The notes under the pieces: generated by a model | Databases searched by the model: none | Seen by the model: the letters and a program-made list of their open reading frames with translations, nothing else | Told to the model about the DNA's origin: nothing | Assembly (NCBI GenBank): GCA_050084515.1 | Contig: CM114274.1 | Coordinates: forward strand, 28,272,001 to 28,336,000 | Direction of reading: 5' to 3' | Length of the DNA: 64,000 bases | From: Blasia pusilla | Lineage: Eukaryota; Marchantiophyta; Marchantiopsida; Blasiales | Shown here: positions 20,582-30,964 of the stretch, one piece after another | Layout of the letters: every line of letters starts with the position of its first letter | Numbering within the stretch: the first letter of the stretch is position 1 | Program-made: the position numbers and the translations under genes

Positions 20582-22194
20582 TGTTACCACTAGTTAAACA
20601 ACTCGTCAGAGTCCGACGGTTTGCAGCAATAAAAATTAAGGAAGAGGAAACTTACGTGTTCATGGCAAGCATGGCCATCTCCACCGTGGCCATGTGATGA
20701 GGGTATTGATATAGCACAACTGCTTTCACGCAAAAATGCGCCTCCAATGAGTTTTGGCGCTCCTCTGCAAACTGGGTCCATGCCATGAACCTGTGGTTTC
20801 CATCCCAAATGAAGAAATACAGGTTCCGCATCCAGCTGAATTCTGTCCCCTCAATCGCCCTTCTGAATTCCTGATCTCTCATCCTCTAGCATGTGTCGAG
20901 CGCCTCCAAGTCCTCCTCCGTCACCAGCGCTTGGGTTCCATGTTCATCGTAAGGCTGAACATAGAACGGAGGGAAGTTGTTGACGTAGGACGCTGTCGCT
21001 GCCGATTGTTTCAACTTCGAAATATTCTCGTCAGACTGAATTTCACAGACGTACTTCATTGTCCGCAATCAGCAAAGTGGAATTCTTGGGGCCATCTGGC
21101 CCTCCATTAGTGTCATCTGCTTTACCACCTGTCACAACGGGGACAAGGTTAATAAATAACACTAAATTGCCAATGAATTGCAACATGGGCCTTCACATAA
21201 CTCAAAGAACAAAGATCATATCTTACCCGCTTGAAGATTGGGTCGGTGTCTTGGCCCACCAACTGCTCTAGGACAGCAGGTGGCAAGTCCACTGGAAACT
21301 CGTCGATCCGATAGAGGTCGGTTTCTTCCGTCGGGCTAAGAGACGAGGAAGACTGCTCTCCTGCTTCTTCAGAGATGTCCACCATCTCCACGCTGGTGGT
21401 CCTCATGACCTCATCATGCGTCACTTGAACTTCGCCTGTTTCCTCAGCTGATTTTATATTGATTGTGTCCCCGGACTTCATCGGAGATATTTCCTGCATC
21501 TCAACACTTTTGGTTGGACGGGCCAAGCTTTCTTCAATGGCAATCGCTTTTTCCCTTCGAGCTTTTTCCAATTCTGGCTCTCTCGCCAACGTGTCCAGAC
21601 GCTTCTTTTCACGCTTCTCCTCCGCGATCCTTTTCTTCAAGGCTTGCGATGCCCCAGCCTCTGCGTTCTATTTTTCAATCGCCTCCTTGACATGTTCTGC
21701 AAGAATCTCCAGCCTATGCATCTCCGCTTCCCTTTCGTGCTCCTCAATCTCTTGCTGCCTTATCTCATTGGCCAAACTAGGCCCTGGAGATGGTGCGCAG
21801 GAGTCTTGGACTTGGGAGTGAAGCTCCGAGCCTTGCTTGCTTGAGTTTTTTTCCTCATCATTGTTCCCGAAAATGCCACCTCCTCGACAACGAAATTACT
21901 TTCTGTGCACGATGAGTCGCCTCGATGAGTCACCTTGATGAGTCGCTCAAACCGTCTCGCAATGAGTCGCCGTGTAAAGCGCCCCTTGGTATCTGGTCCG
22001 CTTTTGCACTGAAGAGCAATCGAGATCGCGAAACGAAAAACCTAAAATGAGCGAACCCTAGCCTATTTATACTTTTTGAGCCTTTGGGCTGACCGTTGGG
22101 TCGCACCGTCGTTCCGACGGCGACGTGTCAACCGTTATGGAGGTCTAGACGTGAAAACCACCAACCCGACGGTCTCGGACGGGTTGGAGGCATC

Positions 22195-22850
22195 CAACCT
22201 AGCCGAGCTATCCTGGCAACCAGTCAGAGTCCGACAGGTTACGCGACTCCGCCGTCTTGGGGGAAGAACGCGAGGTACCCATGCGACCCGTCGAAGACCG
22301 ACGGGTTGCACCCTTCCCTCCTCTTGGGATAACAAGACGGGGTACCTGCGCAACTCGTCAAAGGCCGACGGGTTGCACGCTTCCTTCATGTAAGCGTTAC
22401 AAGGCAAGGCACTTGCGCAACCCGTCGAAGGCCGATGGGTTGCACGCTTCCCTAATCTTGGGGTAATAGGCGAGGTACTTGGGCAACTTGTTGGTTATAG
22501 ACACGTTGGACTCTTTTCTATCCCTCGGGTAACAATGCCACAACGGATAGTTCCGAGGCAATTTCTTGCAATCCGACAGGTCACAAGGTCTACCCTGAGT
22601 TGGAAAATCCCGTAACAATCCCCAACGATTAGTTACCTTAGCAAATGCAAGCAATGTCTCGTGTTTGATGCTAGCTAAATCGTCTCAAAAGACCATTGGT
22701 CGGCATGAAGGGGGTACCAACCCAACGGACTCAGACGGCTTCCAATTTGCATTAGGATAAGGAAATAAAAAACGGAACTGGGTGCTTCGCAACCCACGTC
22801 TCTGATTCCCAAATTCTGCAACCCATCGGACTCCGACACGTTGCAACAGG
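22195..22850. repeat. Second cluster of the 25-bp palindrome family
   Basis: Six or more diverged copies near 22203, 22283, 22352, 22419, 22708 and 22821, with a period of about 67-69 bp between 22283, 22352 and 22419 (units also share cttgggg and ggtac). They lie just upstream of the DGNHR pseudogene and of the zinc-finger-like gene to the right. Confidence 0.75.
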
Positions 22851-22986
22851 ATTGACAATCTCACCTACCAAACTTTATCTTGTCAGTCAAATTCAGTCAG
22901 GAGAATCTGAGTTCTCATTCTCATTCCCATACCCATTCTTATCCTCATTCTTATTCTCTATCTCCTCCCGGTGGAATCTTTTGGGA

Positions 22987-25900
22987 ATGGATAATTATGT
23001 GAAGCTTACTTGTGGCAGTCATCTAGCGGCCCTTCCTCAATCAGAAATCGTTTGACCGCAAGCTCGTGAGTCTTTCATACGAGTGGATGAAAATTTTCTC
23101 TCAGTTAGATTTCTTCTCCAAATTGGAACCATCTTTGTGTCCAAGGATGTTAGGGTGGACGGTACAGAGGACATAATAGGTGAGACAATCCATCCAGTGA
23201 TTGCAGACCGTAAACTATGGAATCTCCTACCTCTAGCAAATGATCAATACAAAGTTTACAGCTTGCCTCTGAATTCCTCTGTTTCCCAAGTAGACGGTCG
23301 GGAATTTCCTAGTGCACCGAGCTCTACGTTTGCAACTCCTAGCTTAGAAGATCCGGCATTGGCTCCAACTTCACACGTTCGTTACAATATTGTACTTCCT
23401 GAAGAAATTCCCGATGTTGTCAACCTCAGTGGATCGGTCGGACATCAACCGGGCCCTCTGTCTGCCTACTCGTTCCTCTTGCGGATATTAGGCAATAGTT
23501 TGCTATCGTCTCTGGCCTTGAAAATATTCAAGCACATTGTTGTCAACGAGCTGCCACCCATGTACGATGGTAATTGTATTTTTGAGTTGCCTCCACTTGC
23601 TGCTCCTGCTCAAAAGAACGATGGAGGACGCTTGAAGGGTATGGACAGAAAGTCTGATAGTCATCGATGGTGCAGGCTTCAACGGACTAGTGCTTCAATT
23701 CCAGATGGTCCTTGGATTTTCTACCGCCGCCAATGCGTTGGAGCCTTGGAGTGTAGAACTCCAGCATGCCCGTATCTAGAGCGCAACGGGCGGGTCAATA
23801 CGTCGCAATTCCCCCCTAAGAATGCAGAAACTCCATATGAGGTCGGTGCCACCATACCGCCAGGAGGCCATCAATATCCTCATTGTCAAGCATCCCCTTT
23901 CTGCGTTGGAGCGTGCCCTACATACATCTTTTTCATTGTCCATGACTTGGGCTCCACGTCAGATTACACAAGGCTGGCAGTTCATGTTGGCTCCCACACT
24001 CATCCTGTGACCGATGTAATTCAGAGACACATCAAGGAGGATGTGGCAAAGAGAGTGGCCAAGGTCTTAAGAAACTCTCCGGGTTCAAAGCCCGGAGTGA
24101 TCAAGCTAACAACAGCATCACAAATTTATGAAAATTTGCTTGGAATCCCTCGACAGGGTGAGATCACTCTCTCAGTCTCTCTTTGTAAAGTAAGATCCAA
24201 TCTCTCTCTATACCATCTCACACCATAGCTTTCAAAGATGTGCACTCTCTCTCATGTCAAACCAAACCCATTCTCCTGATGAGAGGCTTGGGTTACACTC
24301 ACAAGACAAGGGACCATACAAAGAGAGAATGAGCTCTCAAGCTCTCTCTCCTTAAATTATACCCCTCCCCTCTCCCAAGCTCTCTCCATGGTAACCTATT
24401 CTCCCAAGTCACCTCCTTGGCTCTTGACCTGATGTAGGAGGTCAAGGGGCACTTACCAAAAATATAAAGTTGATCATATACTCAAATGGAACTTACCTAA
24501 AATACTAAGTTCCTCAATATTGCTCCAAATGAACCGAAACGAAAAAGAAATCTGCTCTCTCAGGTTTCCCGGGGCCTCAGAAAGTCATCCTCAACCTACT
24601 GAGCTTGTCCTCCACTACTCATGAAGGCGCTCTACTAGATCTCACCGATCTATCCTAAAAGACATGACAAAATTGACAACGGCGGTGGTGGCGACAACTC
24701 ACATCGATAGCAACTCGCGATGGCGACAGCAGCAACTGACAATGGAAGCGGCGACAAGCGGTGGTGGAAGAAAAAGGGAGGCGGTAATGGCGCAGACAAT
24801 AACAACGATGGCATGGCCGTGGATGGTGACGACGACGGCGCCACCAACAATGGCGGCTGGTTTAGAGTTTGGAAATTTTTACCCAAAAAATTGGAAGTTT
24901 TCAAAATCAGCCATAACTTTCTTCTCGCAACTCCAAATTCTGCATGGTTTGTTGTACAACGTGCACAACTTCACGATCTACAACAATGTCAAAAAATATA
25001 TTGAATCAAACCTTCCAATAAAAAAATTTGGGGATTTTTATAAGTCCCAATGTCTCTTCTCCTACAAAAATTTTGACAGAGCTTTCTCGTTGATTTCTTC
25101 CAACTGAAACTTCAAACTTGAAAAATCAGAAATCAAAGAGGTACATGGTGCTTTTGAGAGCACTAGCATAGGGAAATCCGCCCCCATACTCAATTTTTGA
25201 TAAAAATTGAGCAGCGCTTCCCCGTGCCACTCTCCCACACAAAAAAATCGGCAAGGAAACAACAAAATCAAGCTGTTCTTGCTCAGGTGAGCACTCCCAT
25301 GAGCCGCTAAATGGGGAATACGGTCCCCAACCTGCACAAACCTGCTCCTCCATTGAAACTCTCTCACTCTCTCATTCTCTCTTTGTAAATGAAGTAGATC
25401 TCACATCACATCTCACACCAAGCTCTCTATGGTGTGCACTCTCTCTCATGTCAAACCAAACCCACTCTCCTAATGAGAAGTTTGGGTTACACACACAAGG
25501 CAGGAATGACCATAGCTCTGCTGCCTCATGCCAAGAGGTTCAACAAAGAGAGAATGAGATCTCAAGCTCTCTCCCTTGGAGGTATACCCCCTTCCCTCTC
25601 CCAAGCTCTCTCCTCCGTAACCTATGCTCGCAGGTCATCTGCGAGCATAGGTTACCCTTTTGTAGCGGGTCAAGGGCCACTTCCCAAAGTGGAAATTCAA
25701 CTATACTCCAAATGGAAACTTACCTAAAATAGTAAGATTCTCTATATGGCTCTAAATGAGCCAAAACGAAGGGGAAACCTGCTCTCTCCGATTACCCGTG
25801 GCCACAACAGGTCATCCTCAACCTCCCGAGGTTTTCCTCCACTATCTCCAAAGGCGCTCTACTAGATCTCGACGATCTATCCTAACAGACGTGACACTAC

Positions 25901-26198
25901 TCTTAATGTTGCTATTTTGTTGTTTTCTGCATTTCAAGTACTCTGAATAGTGATCGGCACCTCCCTCTCCTGAGTCGGCTCCTTTAGTAGCTCCAACTCC
26001 TGATTCGGCTCCTTTGGCAAGTCCCATTGCTCTGCAGCTCCCTCTCTCGAGTTGGCTCCTTTAACAACTCAAGCTTCCTATTCGGCTCCTCCGGAAACTC
26101 CTATTGTTGTTTCGGCTCCTTTAGCAGCTCCTCCAACTCTTGGTTCAGCTCCTTCTACTCCTGATTCTCCAAGTGTTGTATCACCAGCCATGCTTTGA
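22987..26198 (+). pseudogene. Zinc-finger-like gene with S/A/P-rich tail, split by LTRs
   Basis: An ATG at 22987 opens MDNYVKLTCGSHLAALPQS, hits TGA at 23053-23055, and the same frame then runs open to 24228. The second half has a Cys/His-rich region: YRRQCVGALECRTPACPY, then PHCQASPFCVGACP and VGSHTHPVTD. The C...C...HxH pattern recalls the FLYWCH/WRKY-GCM1 group found in Mutator-type transposases and their relatives, but I see no transposase core. At 24158 ACAGGGTGAGA is a good splice donor, and minus-strand LTRs fill 24165-25897. The frame after them (25950-26198) is rich in SAPLA/APTPDS repeats, has a frameshift near 26060, and ends TGA 26196-26198. Likely a decayed host or transposon gene. 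Confidence 0.5.
24165..25897 (-). repeat. Tandem LTR block of the D-type element
   Basis: Read on the minus strand: an LTR starting TGTC at 25897 with the long form (conserved part to about 25345, then about 680 bp matching 1058-1640+), followed directly by a second LTR starting at 24669 and ending near 24165. No internal coding region lies between them, so this is an LTR-only remnant. It sits inside the zinc-finger-like gene, probably in an intron. Confidence 0.75.
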
Positions 26199-27430
26199 CA
26201 GTTTCAACTCCCAACCTGCAAGCACCCCCAACACAGAGGCGCAGAATACACAGGAGCAACCAAAATGACCGGTACACCAACAAGAATAACATCAAGGAAG
26301 TCCACCCAAGAAAAGGGAAAGAGTGTAATCAAGGTGGCTTCATCGAAGAAGCATTTTGGTGTAAAGGGTCTCCTACGTCTCCTTGTTGCCCTTTCTGTTG
26401 TCTTCGAGTTGAGTACTCTTAGACCACGGAGCTAGCTACAAGTCCTTAAAACTACAGAACTTCAGCAGCACTAGCCCATAGCAAATGCCAAGGCCACTTA
26501 GAAGAGCTCTAAACCCCCCATCCCACCCTCGACAGTCACAGAGCTACAATCTTGATGTGTGTGGCTTAACGCAAAGCTATTGGACAAACAGCTAGACCAC
26601 CCATTGAGAAACCACCTGAAACTTCCGCAAAGTGAGCATCTTGTCAAGCGTGGCTAAGTGTAGAAATCGTGAAGGAAAAAACAAGGAAGAAGGCATACGC
26701 AAGCCGGACGTAGGGAGCAGAAAACCAAGGAACCAGTGTGCGGGAGCTACAGCTAGCGTCGAGTAGCGGACCTCAAGCGCAAGCGCAACCAAATGGAAGC
26801 AATTGAAACAAAATAACAAAGGCTCACTCTAAAAGCCGCTAGAATGAGTCGAGGAACACGTGTCGGGAAAATTTGAGGTGGCTCTAAAATCTGCTTGACC
26901 GTGCCTATACTCGAGCGCGCATGCACTCCAACGCAATTGCACCCTAGCGTGCATGTACTCTAGCGCGCCTACGCTCAAGCACGACGGCACCTGAGCGTGC
27001 CTCTAGCTAGTGTTGTGTATCCAGGAGAGCGCCGTGGAGCGGAGAGGAGAGTGAGCGCGAGTCGAGAGCGAATGAGTGTGAAAGGAAACCGAACGAGCGA
27101 GAGAAAAGTAGAGGGGAGAGCGGAAGGAAATTGGAGGGGAGAGTGAAGTTTGCTTCCTCTCCCCATTTGACCAGGAGTGTCGACTCCGGGGAGAAGGAAG
27201 GTCGAAGTGACGAAGGGAGAAGGGGGGCAGAGACGCCAAGGGCCATAGTAACTGTGGAGTCGCCTTGGGTTGGCGAAGACAGCAGCATGGCGGTCTCCAC
27301 CGTTCGTTGCCGATCCAACGGCCACTTACATTCGGCCGTTGGATAGAGACCTAATACAGTTCAACGGCGGCCGCGGTTAGGTGGGTCTTAGGGTAGGGTT
27401 AGGGTAGGGATAACTTCGGGCTACCAAACC
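26199..27430. other. Spacer with GC-rich patch
   Basis: No supported gene. 26900-27005 repeats ctcgagcgcgc / actctagcgcgc-like units of about 20-25 bp. 27020-27340 is GAG-rich. A short ttagggtagggttagggtaggga run at 27389-27411 resembles telomere repeats but is too short and irregular to be one. Confidence 0.4.
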
Positions 27431-27862
27431 TGCCCTTAAAAAATATTATAAGAAATTCCTCTTTATTTCTTTTTCTTTTTTCTCCTTTTTTATCTCTTTT
27501 CCTGCTTCTTCTTTCCTTTTTTTTAAATTTCACTCTTAAAAAAACAAGAAATCCCTTCTACTTCTTCCTACTTTATCAAATTTAGTCACATAATTCTCTT
27601 TTGGTATTTTGAAATATTTTTTTTTAAAATGAAAAAATCTATATTAATTATGGGGGAGTGCTTTCTTGATTTGCAAACACCTCTCTATTTGATACGTGGC
27701 AATTGGGCAACAAGAAAATGTTTCTTCTTATACGGGCTTCAAAAAAAAAGTGTGATTTTTTGTGCTGCATCATTTATTCTTAATTCCTTCCCTTCATGGA
27801 CTACACACAAGCTCTTCAAATACTTTTTTATTTCCCGTGCATTGCACGGGCAATCTTACTAG
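27431..27862 (+). mobile_element. Helitron 3' terminus (5' end not identified)
   Basis: 27836-27862 reads CCCGTGCATTGCACGGG (8-bp hairpin arms, one-base loop), eight bases, then CTAG followed by T. This is the hairpin-CTRR-T signature of a Helitron 3' end. The left boundary given is only the start of the AT-rich stretch; no TC start was recognised. Confidence 0.6.
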
Positions 27863-29463
27863 TCATACTATTAAGAGCCTTAGCTTTGGTTGGGAAGCTA
27901 CAAATCAACGCTATGTGTGAAAATTTTCAACTTTTTAAATTTTTGTTTGATTTTTCCTATACTCAGCCAAAACTCGAATAGAAAAAGGTTTTAATAATAT
28001 TATTATTTTTTAAATTAAAATTTAAAAAAAATCTTATGAAGAAATTGTGAAAGTCAATTGACTTCCGACTAAATTATGAGTCTTCTTGCAATTTTAATTG
28101 AAAAATAAATTGAAATTGCATTTTCAATTGATTTTTTAATTATTAAAATTTATTTTATTATTTCAGTATTTTAGAGAATATAAATTTTAATTTCACTTTT
28201 AAAATTTGATTTTAAAAATGAAAAAATATAATGCAGAACATTGAAAAATTATTGTTCTTGGAAAGGATTTTATTTTATTTTTTCAAGCTTTCATTGTGAA
28301 GGATTTTTAAGAGAATATTTTGAAACAAATTTTGGATCAAAATGAAGGTTTTTTTTTTAATTGAGAGATATGGGTTGAAAATAATGAGAACTTATTTCTT
28401 TCTAGATGAATACGAGAAAATATAATATTTTTAAAAAATGAAATTTTATGATTTCTCGTGTATTTAAGTGGAAATGTATTTACTATTTACTGATCAACTC
28501 TATAATTTCAAATTTTCAAGCTCTCTATAATCTAATGATATTCTCCATATGTGAATATTTTCACTTCCATTCATCTCGCTCAATGCCAAGAAAAGAATAG
28601 TTAGATTAAACTTGGATTTAAAGTATCTCCCCCTATTAACTTCCAAATTTTTCATTAATTTGAAATCATTCCAAAATCTTACGGCTTACGAGACAAAGGA
28701 TCCCATAGTGCCAAATGAGCACTCTCCAGTAATAACCTAGATTAGACAAATGAAGATTAACAGGTGTTATGACTAAGCACTAGAAGTAAGCCGCCCCCTC
28801 CCATACCTCACTTAGACAGTCTCCGACTGAAGTAATCTCTGCAAACATAGTTTGCCATTATCACACTCGCCATCACTGTCACCCTAATATTCCGGTAATG
28901 TCCCATTTGCGTTGACCCATTCTATCCGCCTAAACCAGGGTCCGGGGAGGTTTTTCGTGACAACCGATTTCGAAGTTTTCTTCATTCCAGCCGGCTAAAC
29001 AGGTACGAATACAAAGGACACCCTCCCTGAACCTTCGGTTTTTGGCCGGTAAGTGACGACCTGAATCGGGAATTCTCAGATTCTTCCGGCCAGCTCAAAA
29101 CGTAACCCCGGTTCTCCCCGGACATCGGGCTAAACGAGTTCAGGAAGATGCCTGGCGAGAACAGATCTCAAACGGGAAGTCTGCCGCGTTCTATAAATGG
29201 TGAGTCCACATCAGAACGTGGAAGGTTCCGCTTTCTTTACGGGGCTTCAACCTGTGTATTTCGCAGTTGGCGGGGAGTCCGTGTACACGTCCGCGAGTCC
29301 GTCACTGGCACAACGCGCACTTGCGGTATCAGTGTCAAATCGCAGAGAGAGGAGGTTCCCAAATTCTACTTTCAAATCAAATGAGTGGCGTGAGTTCCCA
29401 GTCAATTTATTCCCCGGGAAGCGTTCCTTGCCACGTCCAAGGCTGAGGCAGTTGCCTTAAGTC
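27863..29463. other. AT-rich spacer, possible Helitron start at 27864
   Basis: Immediately after the CTAG at 27859-27862 comes TCATACTATTAAGAGC, which looks like a Helitron 5' end, so two elements may lie tail to head. 27960-28560 is very AT-rich. 28740-29460 has more balanced composition. No gene seen. Confidence 0.4.
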
Positions 29464-29849
29464 GCCCTCGCCTCGAAGGACACTTCCTTGGAGGAAATTG
29501 CCTTCTGTAGACTGCGTCAAAACCGACTGCGGCTGGTCCAATCCCGGCGCCGGAAAGTGGATCGTGCAATCTGCGCTAATTAAGACCATTTGATAAGGTT
29601 CTCGTATGGACATTAAAGAGTGAGATTTATAACCAATTGGCAGAATTCTGACTCATAGGCTTTTCTTGAGTTTCGCGACTGCATGCCGGCCATCTACAAC
29701 GACTACATTGTAACATTATTCACGGCTTCGGCCGTGGTTACGCCAGGAGTCAGATTTGTGTGTGCAGCGGTCTGTGAAGACTGCGAGAACTTCGGAGTAT
29801 TGTTCTGCTTCCTCTGTGGCGACTGTGGAGAGGAGAGTACTTTGCCGAC
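29464..29849. repeat. 386-bp direct duplication, copy 1
   Basis: Matches 30153-30538 over 386 bp with no length change and about six substitutions that I can count by eye. It spans gccctcgcctcgaagg to ctttgccgac. No convincing coding function; short frames in it are identical in both copies only because the DNA is. Confidence 0.85.
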
Positions 29850-30152
29850 CCCGACCTATGCGCATATCGCATATCACTTTACCTCATTGAAAATCGCTAA
29901 ATATAGGTCGACGATTGCCGCATGTTAGTAAAGTTTCCCCACAGTGCGAGGTACGGTGACCGAATTCGTGTCAAGGTCGTGAGGATGTTAGGTGAAGTGG
30001 GCTGAGAGAGAAAAATGGACCTGAACAAGTGGGGTCGTCGGAGGAGTCGAGCCTCTCGGGTCTCTCCAATACGGTAAGCCGAAGTTGTTTTCGATCAAAA
30101 CGTTAGCGTAAATCGGGGAAAACTTCTCCATCTCAATGCTAACAGCAACACT
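29850..30152. other. Spacer between the 386-bp duplicates
   Basis: 303 bp with no gene and no similarity to the duplicated unit that I can see. Confidence 0.5.
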
Positions 30153-30538
30153 GCCCTCGCCTCGAAGGACACTTCCTTGGAGGAAATTGCCTTCTGTAGA
30201 CTGCGACAAAACCGACTGCGGCTGGTCCAATCCCGGCACCAGAAAGTGGATCGTGCAATCTGCGCTAATTAAGACCATTTGATAAGGTTCTCGTATGGAC
30301 ATTAAAGAGTGAGATTTATAACCAATTGACAGAATTCTGACTCATAGGCTTTTCTTGAGTTTCGCGACTGCATGCCGGCCATCTACAACGACTACATTGT
30401 CACATTATTCACGGCTTCGGTCGTGGTTACGCCAGGAGTCAGATTTGTGTGTGCAGCGGTCTGTGAAGACTGCGAGAACTTCGGAGTATTGTTCTGCTTC
30501 CTCTGTGGCGACTGTGGAGAGGAGAGTACTTTGCCGAC
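30153..30538. repeat. 386-bp direct duplication, copy 2
   Basis: Second copy, same orientation, start-to-start distance 689 bp. Its right end runs into a 15-bp-arm inverted repeat (30537-30574). It lies about 430 bp downstream of the SERAC1-like gene stop. Confidence 0.85.
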
Positions 30539-30574
30539 GGTTGTCTACCGGCACAGGTACCGGTAGACAACCGT
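30537..30574. repeat. Hairpin, 15-bp arms
   Basis: acggttgtctaccgg, an 8-base loop, then its exact reverse complement. It begins at the very end of the duplicated unit, so it may mark the duplication junction. It is not followed by a T-run and need not be a terminator. Confidence 0.8.
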
Positions 30575-30964
30575 GCCGATGACATCTAAAAGAAGTCGTC
30601 CAAGTAACGGAGATGAGATTTCAAATTCAATTTTCAGATTGGCGCTACAATTTCATATCTCCGTAAGTTGAGACCCCGTCGAAGAACTACAACCTACTGC
30701 CTTTACAAATTCTTCGAGTCTAGGGTTACGCCCTCTCCATGATCTAAGAAACATTCACCCGATTCCACTCTCAATTCTGTCGTCTAACCGTTTACAAAAT
30801 TCACAACTGGCTGTTGGGGTCTGTATCTTGAGTGTGACCCAAGAAGTGCTATGTACAGCGAAGGGCCAGGCCCAACTCGGCAAAAGACGCGACTGCAAGG
30901 CTCGCACCGAATAAGGTCCCACACACATCCACAACCTAATCTCGATCGATAGTATCGCAAACCT

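Larger units (their letters stand above)
18785..21870 (-). pseudogene. Unknown multi-exon protein with coiled coil and DGNHR motif, broken
   Basis: Not a family I can name. From the right: an ATG at about 21869 and a Lys-rich start, then after a frame change an E/K/R-rich coiled coil (21760-21530) with an in-frame TAG near 21669, an acidic/Ser linker, and IDEFPVDLPPAVLEQLVGQDTD (about 21240). Next, 21068-20886 and 20882-20652, including YFFIWDGNHRFMAWTQFA, where WDGNHR resembles the DG(N/H)HR loop of ParB/sulfiredoxin-fold domains. After a gap filled with palindromic repeats it resumes at 19889-18785 (THPAEYKGFLGDALVNEM; LNPKLGPDFYKEM; SGISEFRRIRL; NAGTWRKIP). In-frame stops near 20886, 19674, 19298, 19075 and 18865 mark it as a pseudogene unless splicing removes them. 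Confidence 0.5.

Noticed and set aside
27380-27412. Interstitial telomere-like TTAGGG run
   Set aside because: Only about four irregular GGGTTAG/GGGTAG units, not the plant TTTAGGG array.
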